From: Mycetocola saprophilus
Lineage (GTDB): Bacteria > Actinomycetota > Actinomycetes > Actinomycetales > Microbacteriaceae
Length of the DNA stretch: 64,000 nucleotides
Assembly (NCBI RefSeq): GCF_000718085.1
Contig: NZ_JOEC01000002.1
Coordinates: 806,001-870,000 of the forward strand
Direction: 5' to 3'
In this document: piece after piece, positions 25,162-33,539 of the stretch
How positions within the stretch are numbered: position 1 is the stretch's first letter
How the letters are laid out: each line of letters starts with the position of its first letter
The notes under the pieces: generated by a model
What the model was told of the DNA's origin: nothing
The model's database searches: none
The model's input: the letters and a program-made list of their open reading frames with translations, nothing else
Position numbers and translations under genes: made by a program

Positions 25162-25884
25162 ATGTCCGCTCGCCACCTGTTTTTGCCCGTGCTCGCCCTG
25201 AGCGCGCTGCTGCTGACCGCGTGCGCCTCCGGTCCCGGGAGCACCGCCCCCGCAGAGCACGATCTGGAGGGTACCTGGGTTCCCACTACCTCCTACTCCA
25301 CCTCCCCGTTTCTGACCCTGGACAAGGACGGCACCTGGACCGGATCGGACGGCTGCAATGGTGGCAGCGGCACCTGGAAGCTCGCACCGAGCGGTACCCT
25401 GACCGTGACCTCGGGTCCGAGCACGCTGATCGCCTGCGAGGGGGAGGCCCTGCCCAGTGTCTTTTCGCAGACCGAACGGGTGAGCATTGAGGGCAAGGAT
25501 CTGATTCTGCAGGATAAGAAGGGGACCACCCTGACGACCCTGGTGCAGGGGAAAGCCCCCTCGACCCCGACTCCTGGTGGCGACGCGGGATCAAGCGCGG
25601 TGGTGGGAACCTGGGCGGCCGCCGAACCCGGGGTGGGACAAACCCCTACCCTGATCCTTAATCCCGACGGGACCCTGAACGGCAATGACGGGTGTAACAC
25701 CCTGATCGGTACCTGGGCACAGAGCGGAGACACCGTGACCCTGGATGCGCTCGGGTCCACCCGGATGGCCTGCGAGAACGTGGACGCCTGGCTCTCCGCG
25801 GCCAAGACCGCGCGGGTGACCGACGCGGAACTGGTGATCCAAAGTGCCGAGGGTAAGATCCTCGGTCGCCTGGGCCGGGGCTAG
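25162..25884 (+). CDS. META-domain lipoprotein (HslJ-like), two repeats
   Basis: The 240-residue protein has a signal peptide with the lipobox LTAC (C21) and two META/HslJ-like domains. The first has LEGTWVP, GSDGCNGGSGTWKL and STLIACEGE; the second has VVGTWAA, GNDGCNTLIGTWAQ and TRMACENVD. A Thr/Pro/Gly-rich linker joins them. META-domain proteins are linked in other bacteria to heat-shock and antibiotic tolerance, but their biochemistry is unknown. The ATG at 25162 follows GAAAGG. The two repeats share the DGCN and AC-E marks and probably come from a duplication. Confidence 0.85.
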   Translation: MSARHLFLPVLALSALLLTACASGPGSTAPAEHDLEGTWVPTTSYSTSPFLTLDKDGTWTGSDGCNGGSGTWKLAPSGTLTVTSGPSTLIACEGEALPSVFSQTERVSIEGKDLILQDKKGTTLTTLVQGKAPSTPTPGGDAGSSAVVGTWAAAEPGVGQTPTLILNPDGTLNGNDGCNTLIGTWAQSGDTVTLDALGSTRMACENVDAWLSAAKTARVTDAELVIQSAEGKILGRLGRG

Positions 25885-25989
25885 TAAAACCCGCGTTTGC
25901 CCCCTGTTTTCTGGGTGAAAACGGTGATTTCCGGCCAATACCGGCCGAGGCTCACCCCGAAGTGGGCAAAAAACGCCTAAAGTGTGGTT

Positions 25990-28900
25990 GTGTGGCCGCT
26001 CGACAAAAACTCAGAAGAACACGAATCCGCTGTGGGGTCCGTGGCTGACCAGAGCGCGCCGGTCGCGCCCGCAAACAACCCGGAAGGCACCGATGTGACC
26101 CCGGACACCACGCCCCAGAGCATCGAGACAACCGACGTCTCCGATGCCGCCGTGCCCCCGCGCCCCACCCCGGTCGCCCAGCCCGATCCCGCCGCCGAGC
26201 GTGCCCGCTGGATCGAGCAGATTCGATCCGTGGGCGGCACCTCGCCGCTGCTGTTCTTCACCGATGAGCCGCGCACCCGAATCGAACTCTCCTCGACCCA
26301 CCCCGGCGGTCTGCCGCAGTTCATCACCGGTCACTCGACGCTGCTGTCGAACCTGATTCGGGATGAGCTCGCGCTGCGCCGGGCCAAGTCCGCCGCCGAT
26401 GTGATCACCACCAAGGGTGTCGAGCTGCGCACGGTGCGCGGCATCGAGGCCGTGCACCTGGCCATCGGCCTGGCCCAGTGGCGGCATGACGGGGTGGATT
26501 ACTGCGCCCCGGTGCTGCTGCGTCCGGTCGCGATTCGCCGCTACGGCAAGGATTACGAGCTCAAGCTCAAGGGCCGCTCGGTCATGAACCCCGAGCTGGT
26601 GCGCGCGATGCGCGAGCAGTTTGGCATCGCGCTGGACGCCGACGCCTTCGAGGCGCTCTCGGTGGCCAAGGGTGTGTTCCAGCCCCAGCCGGTGATCGAC
26701 GAGCTGCGCGGGATCACCCGTCGCCTGGAGTGGTTCAGCGTGCAGCCGCGCCTGCTGGTGTCGACCTTTGCCGATATCGGACCGGCGCTCGCCCGCGACG
26801 TGCAGTCGCGCCAGCACCCGATCCTTGAGGCCATCGCCGGGGATGCCGGGGCCAAGAAGCTCGTGGACAGCCTGTTCCTCCCGGTGGATGCCGTGGGGCA
26901 GGACGAGCGTCCGCCCACCACCGACACCCTGCTGCTGGACGCCGATGCCGAGCAGGAAAACGTGATTGCCCAGATCACCGCCGGCAACTCCCTCGTGGTG
27001 CGCACCCTGCCCGGAACCGGTGGCACCCAGACCGCGGTCAACGCGATTGGTGCCCTGGTCTCCCAGCACAAGCGGGTGCTCGTGGTGGGTGCCCGGCGCT
27101 CGGGCCTGGACGGGATCCGTCACCGCCTGGCCAAGGTGGGTCTGCCCGGACTCTCGGTGGGGCCGACCACCGTGCGCCGCGACCTGATCGAGGCGATCAG
27201 CCGCAATGAGAAGGCCGTCGCCCCCAAGATTGCCGACGTGGATGACGCCCTGGTGCGCCTGCGCCGGGTGCTGCTCGACTACCGCGGCGCGCTGTCGCGG
27301 ATCGACCCGACCCTGCGGGTCTCGGTCATCGACGCCCTGGAATCGCTGACCCGCCTGGGTAACCTGCCCTTCCCGCCCTCGACCGCCGCGCGGCTTGACC
27401 TCACCTCGATGGGGAACCTCGCCGGGGACCGCCGATCCATCTCGCAGAAGCTTGCGGCCGCCGCGGCACTGGGCGAGTTCCAGTACGGTCCCGGAGACTC
27501 GCCCTGGTACGGCGCCACCTTTGCCACCACCGCCGAGGCCAAGGCGACCCACGCGCTGGCAAAGAAGCTCAACCGCACCGAGCTGCCGCGCCTGCTGGAG
27601 CGCGCCTACGATCTGATCGGTCACACCCGGATGCGGCCGTTCGAGTCGGTCGAGGAGCTGGGTGTCTACCTGCGCCTGCTGCTGGATCTGCGCGACACCC
27701 TGGACAAGTTCTCGCCGAGCGTGTTTGACCGCTCGCTCGAGGAACTGATCATCGCCCACAGCTCGAGGCGCGATTCGCCGAGCATGAACACCGCTAACCG
27801 GCGCCGGCTGAAGAAGCTGGCCCGCGAGTATGTGCGCCCCGGCGTGCACATCGCGGACATGGAGGATGCGCTGCGGCGGATCCAGGCGCAGCGTGTGCTC
27901 TGGCAGCGCTACGTGTCCACCGGCGCGATGCCCGAGGTGCCGCTGGGCATCGCCGACGTGCAGGTGACCTATCAGCGCGTGGTGGACGACCTCTCGCGCC
28001 TGGACGGTCCGCTGCACCGGGTGACCCGGGATGAGCGCCTGGTGGCGCTGCCGGTTAAGGAACTGGTGCGTCTGATGGCCGGACTTGCCGCCGACTCGCA
28101 GGTCATGGAAAACCTGCAGGAGCGCACCACGCTGATCGCCGAACTCAAGGATCTGGGCCTCGCGCCGCTGATCACCGACCTCTCGGTGCGTCACGTCCCC
28201 GAGGAGCGCGTGGCCGACGAGCTCGAACTCGCCTGGTGGCAGTCGGTGCTGGAGCACCTGTTGGCCACCAATAAGGCGCTGCTGGGTGCGAACACCAGCG
28301 TGATCGACCGCCTGGAATCCGACTTCCGCCTGGTGGATGAGGCTCACGCCTCCGCCCAGGGCGCGCAGCTGGCGACCCTGCTGGGGGACACCTGGAAGAT
28401 CGGACTGGTGGACCACTCCGAGGAGGCCGCCGCGCTGCGCACGCTGCTGCGCGGAGCCGCGGTGGATCCGATGGCCCTGGAAAATCAGGCCCCGCATCTC
28501 TCGCGCATCCTCTCCCCGGTATGGGTGGCCTCGCCCTATGAGGTGCACCTGATCCCGGATTCGCTGCGCTTTGACACCGTGTTCCTGATCGACGCCGGTG
28601 CGACCACCCTGGCCGAGAACGCCGCGGCGATCGGCCGGGCCAAGCAGGTCGTGGCCTTCGGTGACCCGGTCACCCAGAGCCCGCTTCCCTTCACCCTGGC
28701 CGCGTCGGATCCCTCCCGGCACGAGGCTCAGAACTTCGACATCGAGGCACTGCACGGGGATTCCGCGCTCGCACGCCTCGGCGAGCTGCTGCCCACGCTG
28801 ACCCTGACCCGCAGCTACCGGGCCGGGGGCGAGGACCTCAGCCAGCTGGTCAACCAGCGCTTCTACGAGGGCGAGATCGAATCCCTCCCGTGGGCGGGCT

Positions 28901-29796
28901 CGTTCCTCGGTCACGGCAGCCTGACCGTCGACTACGTCAAGGGCGGAAAGGGCATGCCCGATCCCGATACCGGCGGTGTCGAGTCGGTGGATGCCGAGGT
29001 GTCGCGCGTGGTGAACCTGGTTCTGGAGCACGCGGCGAATCGTCCGCGGGAGTCCCTGATGGTGGTCACCGCGAGCGTCAAGCACGCGACCCGGCTCAAC
29101 CAGGCGGTGCTCTCGGCCTTCGCTCAGCACTCCGAACTGGCTCACTTCATCCTGCGCGAGCGTGCCGAGCCCTTCGCCGTGCTGACCCTGGAACAGTCGG
29201 TGGCCGAGAGCCGCGACCGGGTGATTTTCTCGCTCGGTTACGGCCTCACCCCGCACGGTCGGGTGCTGTCAAACTTTGGTGCGCTGGGCGAGCCCGGCGG
29301 CGACCGCCTGCTGGCCGTGGGCATGACCCGTGCCCGGCGTTCGATGGTGATCGTGTCCTGCATCAAACCGCAGGATATCGATCCGGCCCGCACGAGCCAC
29401 GGGATCGCGGCGCTCGCCGAGATCCTGCGCAAGCCCGTGCAGCACGTGCCCGCGCCGCCGAACACCGAGGGTGCCGAGCCGATGATGGTGGACCTGGCCG
29501 AGCGCCTGTACCGTCGCGGCCTCGACGTCGAGGTGGGCTACCGCGGTTCGCTCGCGCTGGTCGCGTCGTATAACGGCAAGGCCGTGGCCGTCGAGTCCGA
29601 TCCCGAGGTGACCACCGAGTCGCTGCGGGAATCGCTGCGCCTGCGTCCCGACGTGTTGCGCCGCCTGGGCTGGCACTACCTGCGGGTGCACTCGTTCGAC
29701 CTGTTTGCGGACCCCGAGGGCGTCAGCGCCAAGGTGACCGCCCTGCTGGGCGTTCCCGAGGCGCGGCCGGCGGCACCCGCCGAGCCCGAGGCTTAG
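25990..29796 (+). CDS. superfamily-I helicase-like protein with C-terminal endonuclease-like domain, motifs degenerate
   Basis: The 1268-residue protein has an acidic, disordered N-terminus, a DUF4011-like region, a split helicase core and a C-terminal PD-(D/E)XK-like region (DVEVGYRGSLALVASYNGKAVAVESD ends as AVAVESD; then RLGWHYLRVHSFDLFADP) like the REase domain of this family. The helicase motifs are altered: the Walker A place reads LPGTGGTQT (341-349) without the lysine, and the Walker B place reads FLIDAGATT around D868 without the usual DE. GDPVTQ (891-896) and MTRARR are kept. ATP hydrolysis may therefore be lost. The GTG at 25990 was chosen because TAAAGT lies six bases before it, which suits a leaderless transcript; a GTG at 25984 is the alternative. 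Confidence 0.8.
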   Translation: MWPLDKNSEEHESAVGSVADQSAPVAPANNPEGTDVTPDTTPQSIETTDVSDAAVPPRPTPVAQPDPAAERARWIEQIRSVGGTSPLLFFTDEPRTRIELSSTHPGGLPQFITGHSTLLSNLIRDELALRRAKSAADVITTKGVELRTVRGIEAVHLAIGLAQWRHDGVDYCAPVLLRPVAIRRYGKDYELKLKGRSVMNPELVRAMREQFGIALDADAFEALSVAKGVFQPQPVIDELRGITRRLEWFSVQPRLLVSTFADIGPALARDVQSRQHPILEAIAGDAGAKKLVDSLFLPVDAVGQDERPPTTDTLLLDADAEQENVIAQITAGNSLVVRTLPGTGGTQTAVNAIGALVSQHKRVLVVGARRSGLDGIRHRLAKVGLPGLSVGPTTVRRDLIEAISRNEKAVAPKIADVDDALVRLRRVLLDYRGALSRIDPTLRVSVIDALESLTRLGNLPFPPSTAARLDLTSMGNLAGDRRSISQKLAAAAALGEFQYGPGDSPWYGATFATTAEAKATHALAKKLNRTELPRLLERAYDLIGHTRMRPFESVEELGVYLRLLLDLRDTLDKFSPSVFDRSLEELIIAHSSRRDSPSMNTANRRRLKKLAREYVRPGVHIADMEDALRRIQAQRVLWQRYVSTGAMPEVPLGIADVQVTYQRVVDDLSRLDGPLHRVTRDERLVALPVKELVRLMAGLAADSQVMENLQERTTLIAELKDLGLAPLITDLSVRHVPEERVADELELAWWQSVLEHLLATNKALLGANTSVIDRLESDFRLVDEAHASAQGAQLATLLGDTWKIGLVDHSEEAAALRTLLRGAAVDPMALENQAPHLSRILSPVWVASPYEVHLIPDSLRFDTVFLIDAGATTLAENAAAIGRAKQVVAFGDPVTQSPLPFTLAASDPSRHEAQNFDIEALHGDSALARLGELLPTLTLTRSYRAGGEDLSQLVNQRFYEGEIESLPWAGSFLGHGSLTVDYVKGGKGMPDPDTGGVESVDAEVSRVVNLVLEHAANRPRESLMVVTASVKHATRLNQAVLSAFAQHSELAHFILRERAEPFAVLTLEQSVAESRDRVIFSLGYGLTPHGRVLSNFGALGEPGGDRLLAVGMTRARRSMVIVSCIKPQDIDPARTSHGIAALAEILRKPVQHVPAPPNTEGAEPMMVDLAERLYRRGLDVEVGYRGSLALVASYNGKAVAVESDPEVTTESLRESLRLRPDVLRRLGWHYLRVHSFDLFADPEGVSAKVTALLGVPEARPAAPAEPEA

Positions 29797-29884
29797 CCCC
29801 GCACACCGGGCGTACCCGCCGAGGCCTAGCCCCGCACGCAGGCCGTACCCGCCGAGCCCGAGGCTTAGCCTCGCACACCGGCGG
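29773..29884. repeat. three imperfect tandem copies of the helicase gene end
   Basis: A 39-base unit that begins GYACCCGCCGAG and contains GGCTTAGCCYCGCAC starts at 29773, 29812 and 29845; the middle copy is shortened by 6 bases. The stop codon of the helicase-like gene lies in the first copy, and each copy repeats the stop (TAG). It looks like slippage or local duplication. Confidence 0.75.
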
Positions 29885-29962
29885 CCCCGCCGAACCAACC
29901 GAGGTCTCACGGGCGCGCCGCCGGGTGCACCCGCCGAGCGTGCCCCGCGGTACGCTGGAATC

Positions 29963-30196
29963 ATGAGCGAGAACACGTCCGAACCGATTCGTCGTGTGCC
30001 CGGCTCGCGTCGTGTCCGCACGGCCGCGGTGCCCGGCAGCGATCCGGCGCCGCAGGCCGGCACCCGCCCCGTGCGCGCCGCCGAGGACTCCGACGCGGGA
30101 TGGGGCGGCAAACCCGCCCAGACCTCCGGAGACTCCGGCAATGACGCCCGCATGCGCGCCGACGTACCCCCTCACTGGGGCACCCACACCCGCTAG
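29963..30196 (+). CDS. small conserved polar protein of unknown function
   Basis: The 77-residue protein is polar, rich in Arg, Pro and Ser, and probably disordered. It ends in NDARMRADVPPHWGTHTR; similar small proteins ending in a DxPPHWG motif occur in related actinobacteria, as I recall. No ribosome site precedes the ATG, but TACGCT (29951-29956) lies exactly six bases upstream, which supports a leaderless start. It has no signal peptide or membrane segment. No function can be given. Confidence 0.65.
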   Translation: MSENTSEPIRRVPGSRRVRTAAVPGSDPAPQAGTRPVRAAEDSDAGWGGKPAQTSGDSGNDARMRADVPPHWGTHTR

Positions 30197-30293
30197 ATAA
30201 CTAATCCTCACTGGAGCCGAGGGTGGACCGGCGATAGGGTCGGCCCATCGGCAATTCGAAGCAACCGGCTTCGGCACCCGTGAGGAGACCTCG

Positions 30294-30392
30294 ATGACCA
30301 CCGCAGTTTATGTTGGACCGCTGGTAACGCTCGCCATTATCGGGATCGTGGTGTTCGCGGTTGTTGCTTTGATTCGGCGCACGCGGCGCTAG
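30294..30392 (+). CDS. 32-residue single-pass membrane protein
   Basis: This small frame encodes one hydrophobic segment (about residues 7-26) followed by the basic end RRTRR, which should sit in the cytoplasm. A very good ribosome site, GAGGAG (30282-30287), lies at the right distance from the ATG, and a bidirectional hairpin follows 22 bases after the stop. These two features make it likely to be a real gene. It resembles no family I know; it could be a helper subunit or a stray membrane peptide. Confidence 0.6.
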   Translation: MTTAVYVGPLVTLAIIGIVVFAVVALIRRTRR

Positions 30393-30414
30393 CCGGCGGG
30401 TACACACAACACAA

Positions 30415-30445
30415 AAACGCGGCGACCGATCCGGTCGCCGCGTTT
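30415..30445. terminator. bidirectional hairpin between the small membrane gene and mscL
   Basis: AAACGCGGCGACC and its exact complement form a 13-bp stem around GATCC. A-run before and T-run after the stem make it work in both directions. Confidence 0.8.
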
Positions 30446-30457
30446 GTGTGGAAGGAA

Positions 30458-30931
30458 CTATTCGCCCGAGTGTTTGCCCGGTCCGCGCGAGCCCAGGGCC
30501 GCGTTGTCGGCGTTAGCCGCGAGCAGGTCGCGGATCTCGGCGAGCAGGGCCACATCCGCGGAAACCTCGGGGGTTTCCTCGGCGGCGGCGTCCTTGTTCT
30601 TGGCCAGCAGGGCGTCGGCCCGCTTCTTGAAGTGGTTGATCGGCAGCACAAACACGAAGTAGACCACGATGGCGACGATCACAAACGAGATGATCGCGCC
30701 CACGACCGCACCAAACTTCACCTCGGCAGGCTTGCTGCCATCGAGGGTCGGGATGGTGAGGATCCAGGTGCTGTTGAGGCTGTCGGCCTTGAACAGTGCG
30801 CCGATGATCGGGTTGAAGATGTTCTCGACGATCGAGTTGACAACCGAGGTGAATGCGGCACCAATGACCACCGCGACGGCGAGATCAATGACGTTTCCGC
30901 GAAGAATGAATTCCTTGAAGCCCTTAATCAT
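30458..30931 (-). CDS. mscL: large-conductance mechanosensitive channel
   Basis: MscL forms a pentameric pore that opens under membrane stretch and releases solutes during hypo-osmotic shock. The 157-residue protein has the signature FKEFILRGNVIDLAVAVVIG at the first membrane helix, split here as FKEFILRGNV and IDLAVAVVIG, the FNPIIG region and the second helix ending FVLPINHFKK. The C-terminal part is a charged helix. The ATG at 30931 has AAGGGGG upstream on the minus strand. The FmdB-like gene lies 26 bases upstream in the same direction, so they may share a transcript. Confidence 0.97.
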   Translation of the reverse strand: MIKGFKEFILRGNVIDLAVAVVIGAAFTSVVNSIVENIFNPIIGALFKADSLNSTWILTIPTLDGSKPAEVKFGAVVGAIISFVIVAIVVYFVFVLPINHFKKRADALLAKNKDAAAEETPEVSADVALLAEIRDLLAANADNAALGSRGPGKHSGE

Positions 30932-30957
30932 AGGGTCCCCCTTCAGTGGTGGTTTCG

Positions 30958-31170
30958 TTAGCTTTTGGCTCCGCCGGAGCCCCCGGAGGAACCCGACTTG
31001 GAGTCGGTGCTGTAGAAACCCGAGCCATTAAAGCTCACACCGACCGTGCCGAAAAGTTTACGCAGTTTGCCACCACATAACGGGCATTCGCTCAGCGTTG
31101 CGTCAGAAAGGCTCTGGGTGATATCGAAGGCGTTTCCGCACTCGGTGCACTTGTAGGAGTAGAGAGGCAC
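30958..31170 (-). CDS. FmdB-family zinc-ribbon protein
   Basis: The 70-residue protein has two CxxC pairs, CTEC (residues 8-11) and CPLC (residues 29-32), which form the zinc ribbon of the FmdB family of putative regulators. The tail is a Ser/Gly-rich disordered stretch. The start is the GTG at 31170 with AGGAAA about eight bases upstream on the minus strand. FmdB-like genes commonly lie next to the 5-formyl-THF cyclo-ligase and mscL genes in actinobacteria, as here. The function is unknown. Confidence 0.9.
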   Translation of the reverse strand: MPLYSYKCTECGNAFDITQSLSDATLSECPLCGGKLRKLFGTVGVSFNGSGFYSTDSKSGSSGGSGGAKS

Positions 31171-31208
31171 GTATGTTTCCTGTGTTGTGAGGGGAGAGTG
31201 GGCAGGAT

Positions 31209-31790
31209 CTAGCCGAGTTCGGCGATCCGCGTCGGGGTGACGACGCCGTTGACCGGGCGATCATGAACATCCTGGGGGATGGAATCGCGCAGTTCACTAT
31301 CGTAGATCACCCCGTAGACCGGTGGGCAGCGCTCCATCGATCCGAGGGTCTTATCGAAGTATCCGCGGCCCCAGCCCAGGCGCATGCCGGTTTGGTCCAC
31401 CGCGGCGGCGGGGACGATGATCAGGTCCACATCGTTGATCGCGATCGGACCGAGCAGCTCGCCGATGGGCTCGTTGATTCCGAACAGACCCGCGCTTTCC
31501 TCGCCGGTCTCGCCGACGGTCCAGTCCAGCAGGCCGTCCTCCCGCGAGATCGGGAACAGGATGCGGATGCCGCGCTCAAGCGCCCAGTTCAGGAACGGCC
31601 GGGTGTTCGGCTCGCTCGGACGGGACAGATAGCAGGCGATGCTGCGTGCCCCGGAACGGGTGATGAGTTCCTGCAGCTGGGTGGTCAGCCCAACCGTGGT
31701 GTTTTCCAGCTCGGTGCTGGTCAGGTTGCGGCGGCGCTCGCGCAGCTCGGCACGGAGGGCTCGCTTTTGGTGGTCTACCTCATGGGACAT
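31209..31790 (-). CDS. 5-formyltetrahydrofolate cyclo-ligase
   Basis: The enzyme converts 5-formyl-THF to 5,10-methenyl-THF with ATP, recovering the stored folate. The 193-residue protein has the usual length and the signature RLGWGRGYFDKTL near residue 140, plus the N-terminal KRALRAELRERRRNL helix that binds ATP. On the minus strand TAGAAT (31797-31802) lies six bases before the ATG, a strong leaderless -10. It is divergent from galU, with 80 bases between the starts, and precedes the FmdB-like and mscL genes in its own direction. Confidence 0.95.
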   Translation of the reverse strand: MSHEVDHQKRALRAELRERRRNLTSTELENTTVGLTTQLQELITRSGARSIACYLSRPSEPNTRPFLNWALERGIRILFPISREDGLLDWTVGETGEESAGLFGINEPIGELLGPIAINDVDLIIVPAAAVDQTGMRLGWGRGYFDKTLGSMERCPPVYGVIYDSELRDSIPQDVHDRPVNGVVTPTRIAELG

Positions 31791-31870
31791 AGCCCCATTC
31801 TAGGTGTGATGGGCGCCGGTGGATACGATCCGGGCTGTTGCCGAGTACCGGGTGTGAGTAGTGTGGGGGT

Positions 31871-32767
31871 ATGTCAAAGCGCGCGAATAAGGTAGTTATC
31901 CCCGCCGCAGGTCTTGGAACCCGCTTCCTCCCGGCGACCAAGGCGATGCCCAAGGAAATGCTCCCGGTCGTTGATAAGCCGGCCATCCAGTACGTGGTGG
32001 AGGAGGCTGTGGACGCCGGGATGACCGACGTTCTGATGATCCTGGGACGCAATAAGAACGCCCTGGAAAACCACTTTGACCGGGTCACCGAGCTGGAGAT
32101 CGCCCTGCGCAAGAAGGGCGACAAGCAGCGCCTGGACTCCGTGGAGCAGCCCAACGACCTCGCCGACATCCACTTCCTGCGTCAGGGAGACCCGCTGGGT
32201 CTTGGACACGCGGTCCTGCGAGCCAAGCGTCACGTGGGCAACGAACCGTTTGCCGTGCTGCTGGGTGACGACCTGATCGATGAGCGCGACCCGCTGCTGA
32301 CCAAGATGCTGGACGAGCAGGTTTCGCGAAACGCCACGATTATCGCCCTGATGGAGGTGCCACCGGAGTCGATCTCGCTCTACGGTGCCGCCGCGGTTGA
32401 AGCCACCGACGACCCGTCCGTGGTTCGGGTGACCGGGCTGGTGGAGAAGCCGGCCGTCGAGGATGCCCCCTCCAACCTGGCCATCATCGGACGCTATGTC
32501 CTGCGCCCCGAGGTCTTTGATGTGCTGGAGCACACGCAGCCGGGTAAGGGTGGCGAGATTCAGCTGACCGATGCCCTGCAGGAGCTAGCCGCGGATGAGT
32601 CCATTGCCGGCGGCGTCTATGGCGTGATCTTCGATGGTCGCCGCTACGACACCGGCGACCGGGCCGACTACATCAAGGCCATCGTCCAGCTGGCCACCGA
32701 TCGGGAAGACCTGGGCGCCGAGCTCAAGCCGTGGCTGCGTAACTTCGTGGCCGGCCTCGAAGACTAA
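31871..32767 (+). CDS. galU: UTP--glucose-1-phosphate uridylyltransferase
   Basis: GalU makes UDP-glucose from UTP and glucose-1-phosphate for cell-wall and trehalose synthesis. The 298-residue protein has the nucleotide loop AAGLGTRFLPATKAMPKEM with the catalytic lysine, DKPAIQYVVEEAVDAG and the LLGDDLI metal site. TAGTGT (31859-31864) lies exactly six bases before the ATG, so the transcript is probably leaderless. The GNAT gene follows 9 bases after the stop, and the GlpR-like gene further on. In many actinobacteria a MoeA/Glp-like gene lies between galU and the GNAT gene; here there is none. Confidence 0.97.
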   Translation: MSKRANKVVIPAAGLGTRFLPATKAMPKEMLPVVDKPAIQYVVEEAVDAGMTDVLMILGRNKNALENHFDRVTELEIALRKKGDKQRLDSVEQPNDLADIHFLRQGDPLGLGHAVLRAKRHVGNEPFAVLLGDDLIDERDPLLTKMLDEQVSRNATIIALMEVPPESISLYGAAAVEATDDPSVVRVTGLVEKPAVEDAPSNLAIIGRYVLRPEVFDVLEHTQPGKGGEIQLTDALQELAADESIAGGVYGVIFDGRRYDTGDRADYIKAIVQLATDREDLGAELKPWLRNFVAGLED

Positions 32768-32776
32768 GGAACACGA

Positions 32777-33430
32777 GTGGCATCTTGGAATTTCCAGCCG
32801 CAGCAGGTTGGGGATATTGTGTTGCGCGGCGTCAAGCTGCGGGATGCGAAGGCTCTCGAACGTGAGCTGCTGGGGAACCGATCGTGGCTGGCGCCGTGGG
32901 AGGCGACCAGCCCCCGCGGCATGTTTGCCATGGACGTGCGTGCGTCCATTCGCGACCGCCTGGCCGCCGCGCGGGCGGGGGAGAGCCTGCCCCTGATCAT
33001 GGAGTATCGGGGGGAGCTTGCCGGGCAGTTGACGGTGTCCGGGCTCACCTATGGATCCCTGGCTTCGGCGAGCCTCGGCTACTGGATCTCCGAGCGTTTT
33101 GCGGGCAAGGGCATCACGCCCACCGCCGTGGCGCTCGCCACCGACTACACGTTCCGGATGCTCGGGCTACACCGGATGGAAATCTGTATCCGGCCGGAGA
33201 ATGCCCCGAGCCTGGCGGTCGTGCGCAAGCTCGGGTTCCGGTATGAGGGGTTACGTCGGCGCTACATTCACATCAACGGGGACTGGCGCGATCACTACTG
33301 CTTCGCCGTGGTGGCCGAGGAGGCTCCCGAGGGTGTGTACGCGCGCTGGCGGATGGGGCTGGCCGATCCACGCCTAGCCGAGATTCCCGAGGCCGATCGG
33401 CTCGCGGCGAGCGTACCGCTGGAGTATTAG
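32777..33430 (+). CDS. GNAT-family N-acetyltransferase (RimJ/RimL-like)
   Basis: The 217-residue protein belongs to the RimJ/RimL group of GNAT acetyltransferases, which acetylate protein N-termini or small molecules with acetyl-CoA. Visible marks are GDIVLRGVKLRDAKALERE at the N-terminus, ASLGYWISERFAGKGITPTA (acetyl-CoA loop) and RPENAPSLAVVRKLGFRYEG at the end of the domain. The start is the GTG at 32777 after AAGGAA. It is coupled to galU (9-base gap), as is usual for the actinobacterial galU-rimJ cluster. The real substrate is unknown. Confidence 0.92.
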   Translation: MASWNFQPQQVGDIVLRGVKLRDAKALERELLGNRSWLAPWEATSPRGMFAMDVRASIRDRLAAARAGESLPLIMEYRGELAGQLTVSGLTYGSLASASLGYWISERFAGKGITPTAVALATDYTFRMLGLHRMEICIRPENAPSLAVVRKLGFRYEGLRRRYIHINGDWRDHYCFAVVAEEAPEGVYARWRMGLADPRLAEIPEADRLAASVPLEY

Positions 33431-33539
33431 GTTTCACGATCGTTCAACACGCCGGACCTGCCGGAATATCCGCCGAGTGTTTGTAGACACACCCGCGGTG
33501 CGAGGGCCGTTTTTTGTCATTCGCACGTACCGTAGGTGT

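Noticed and set aside
26011..29256. A 1081-codon open frame on the minus strand opposite the helicase-like gene
   Set aside because: It is a mirror of the GC-rich codon pattern of the + strand gene; its product is rich in His, Gln, Gly and Arg without motifs, and the + strand protein has recognisable helicase order.
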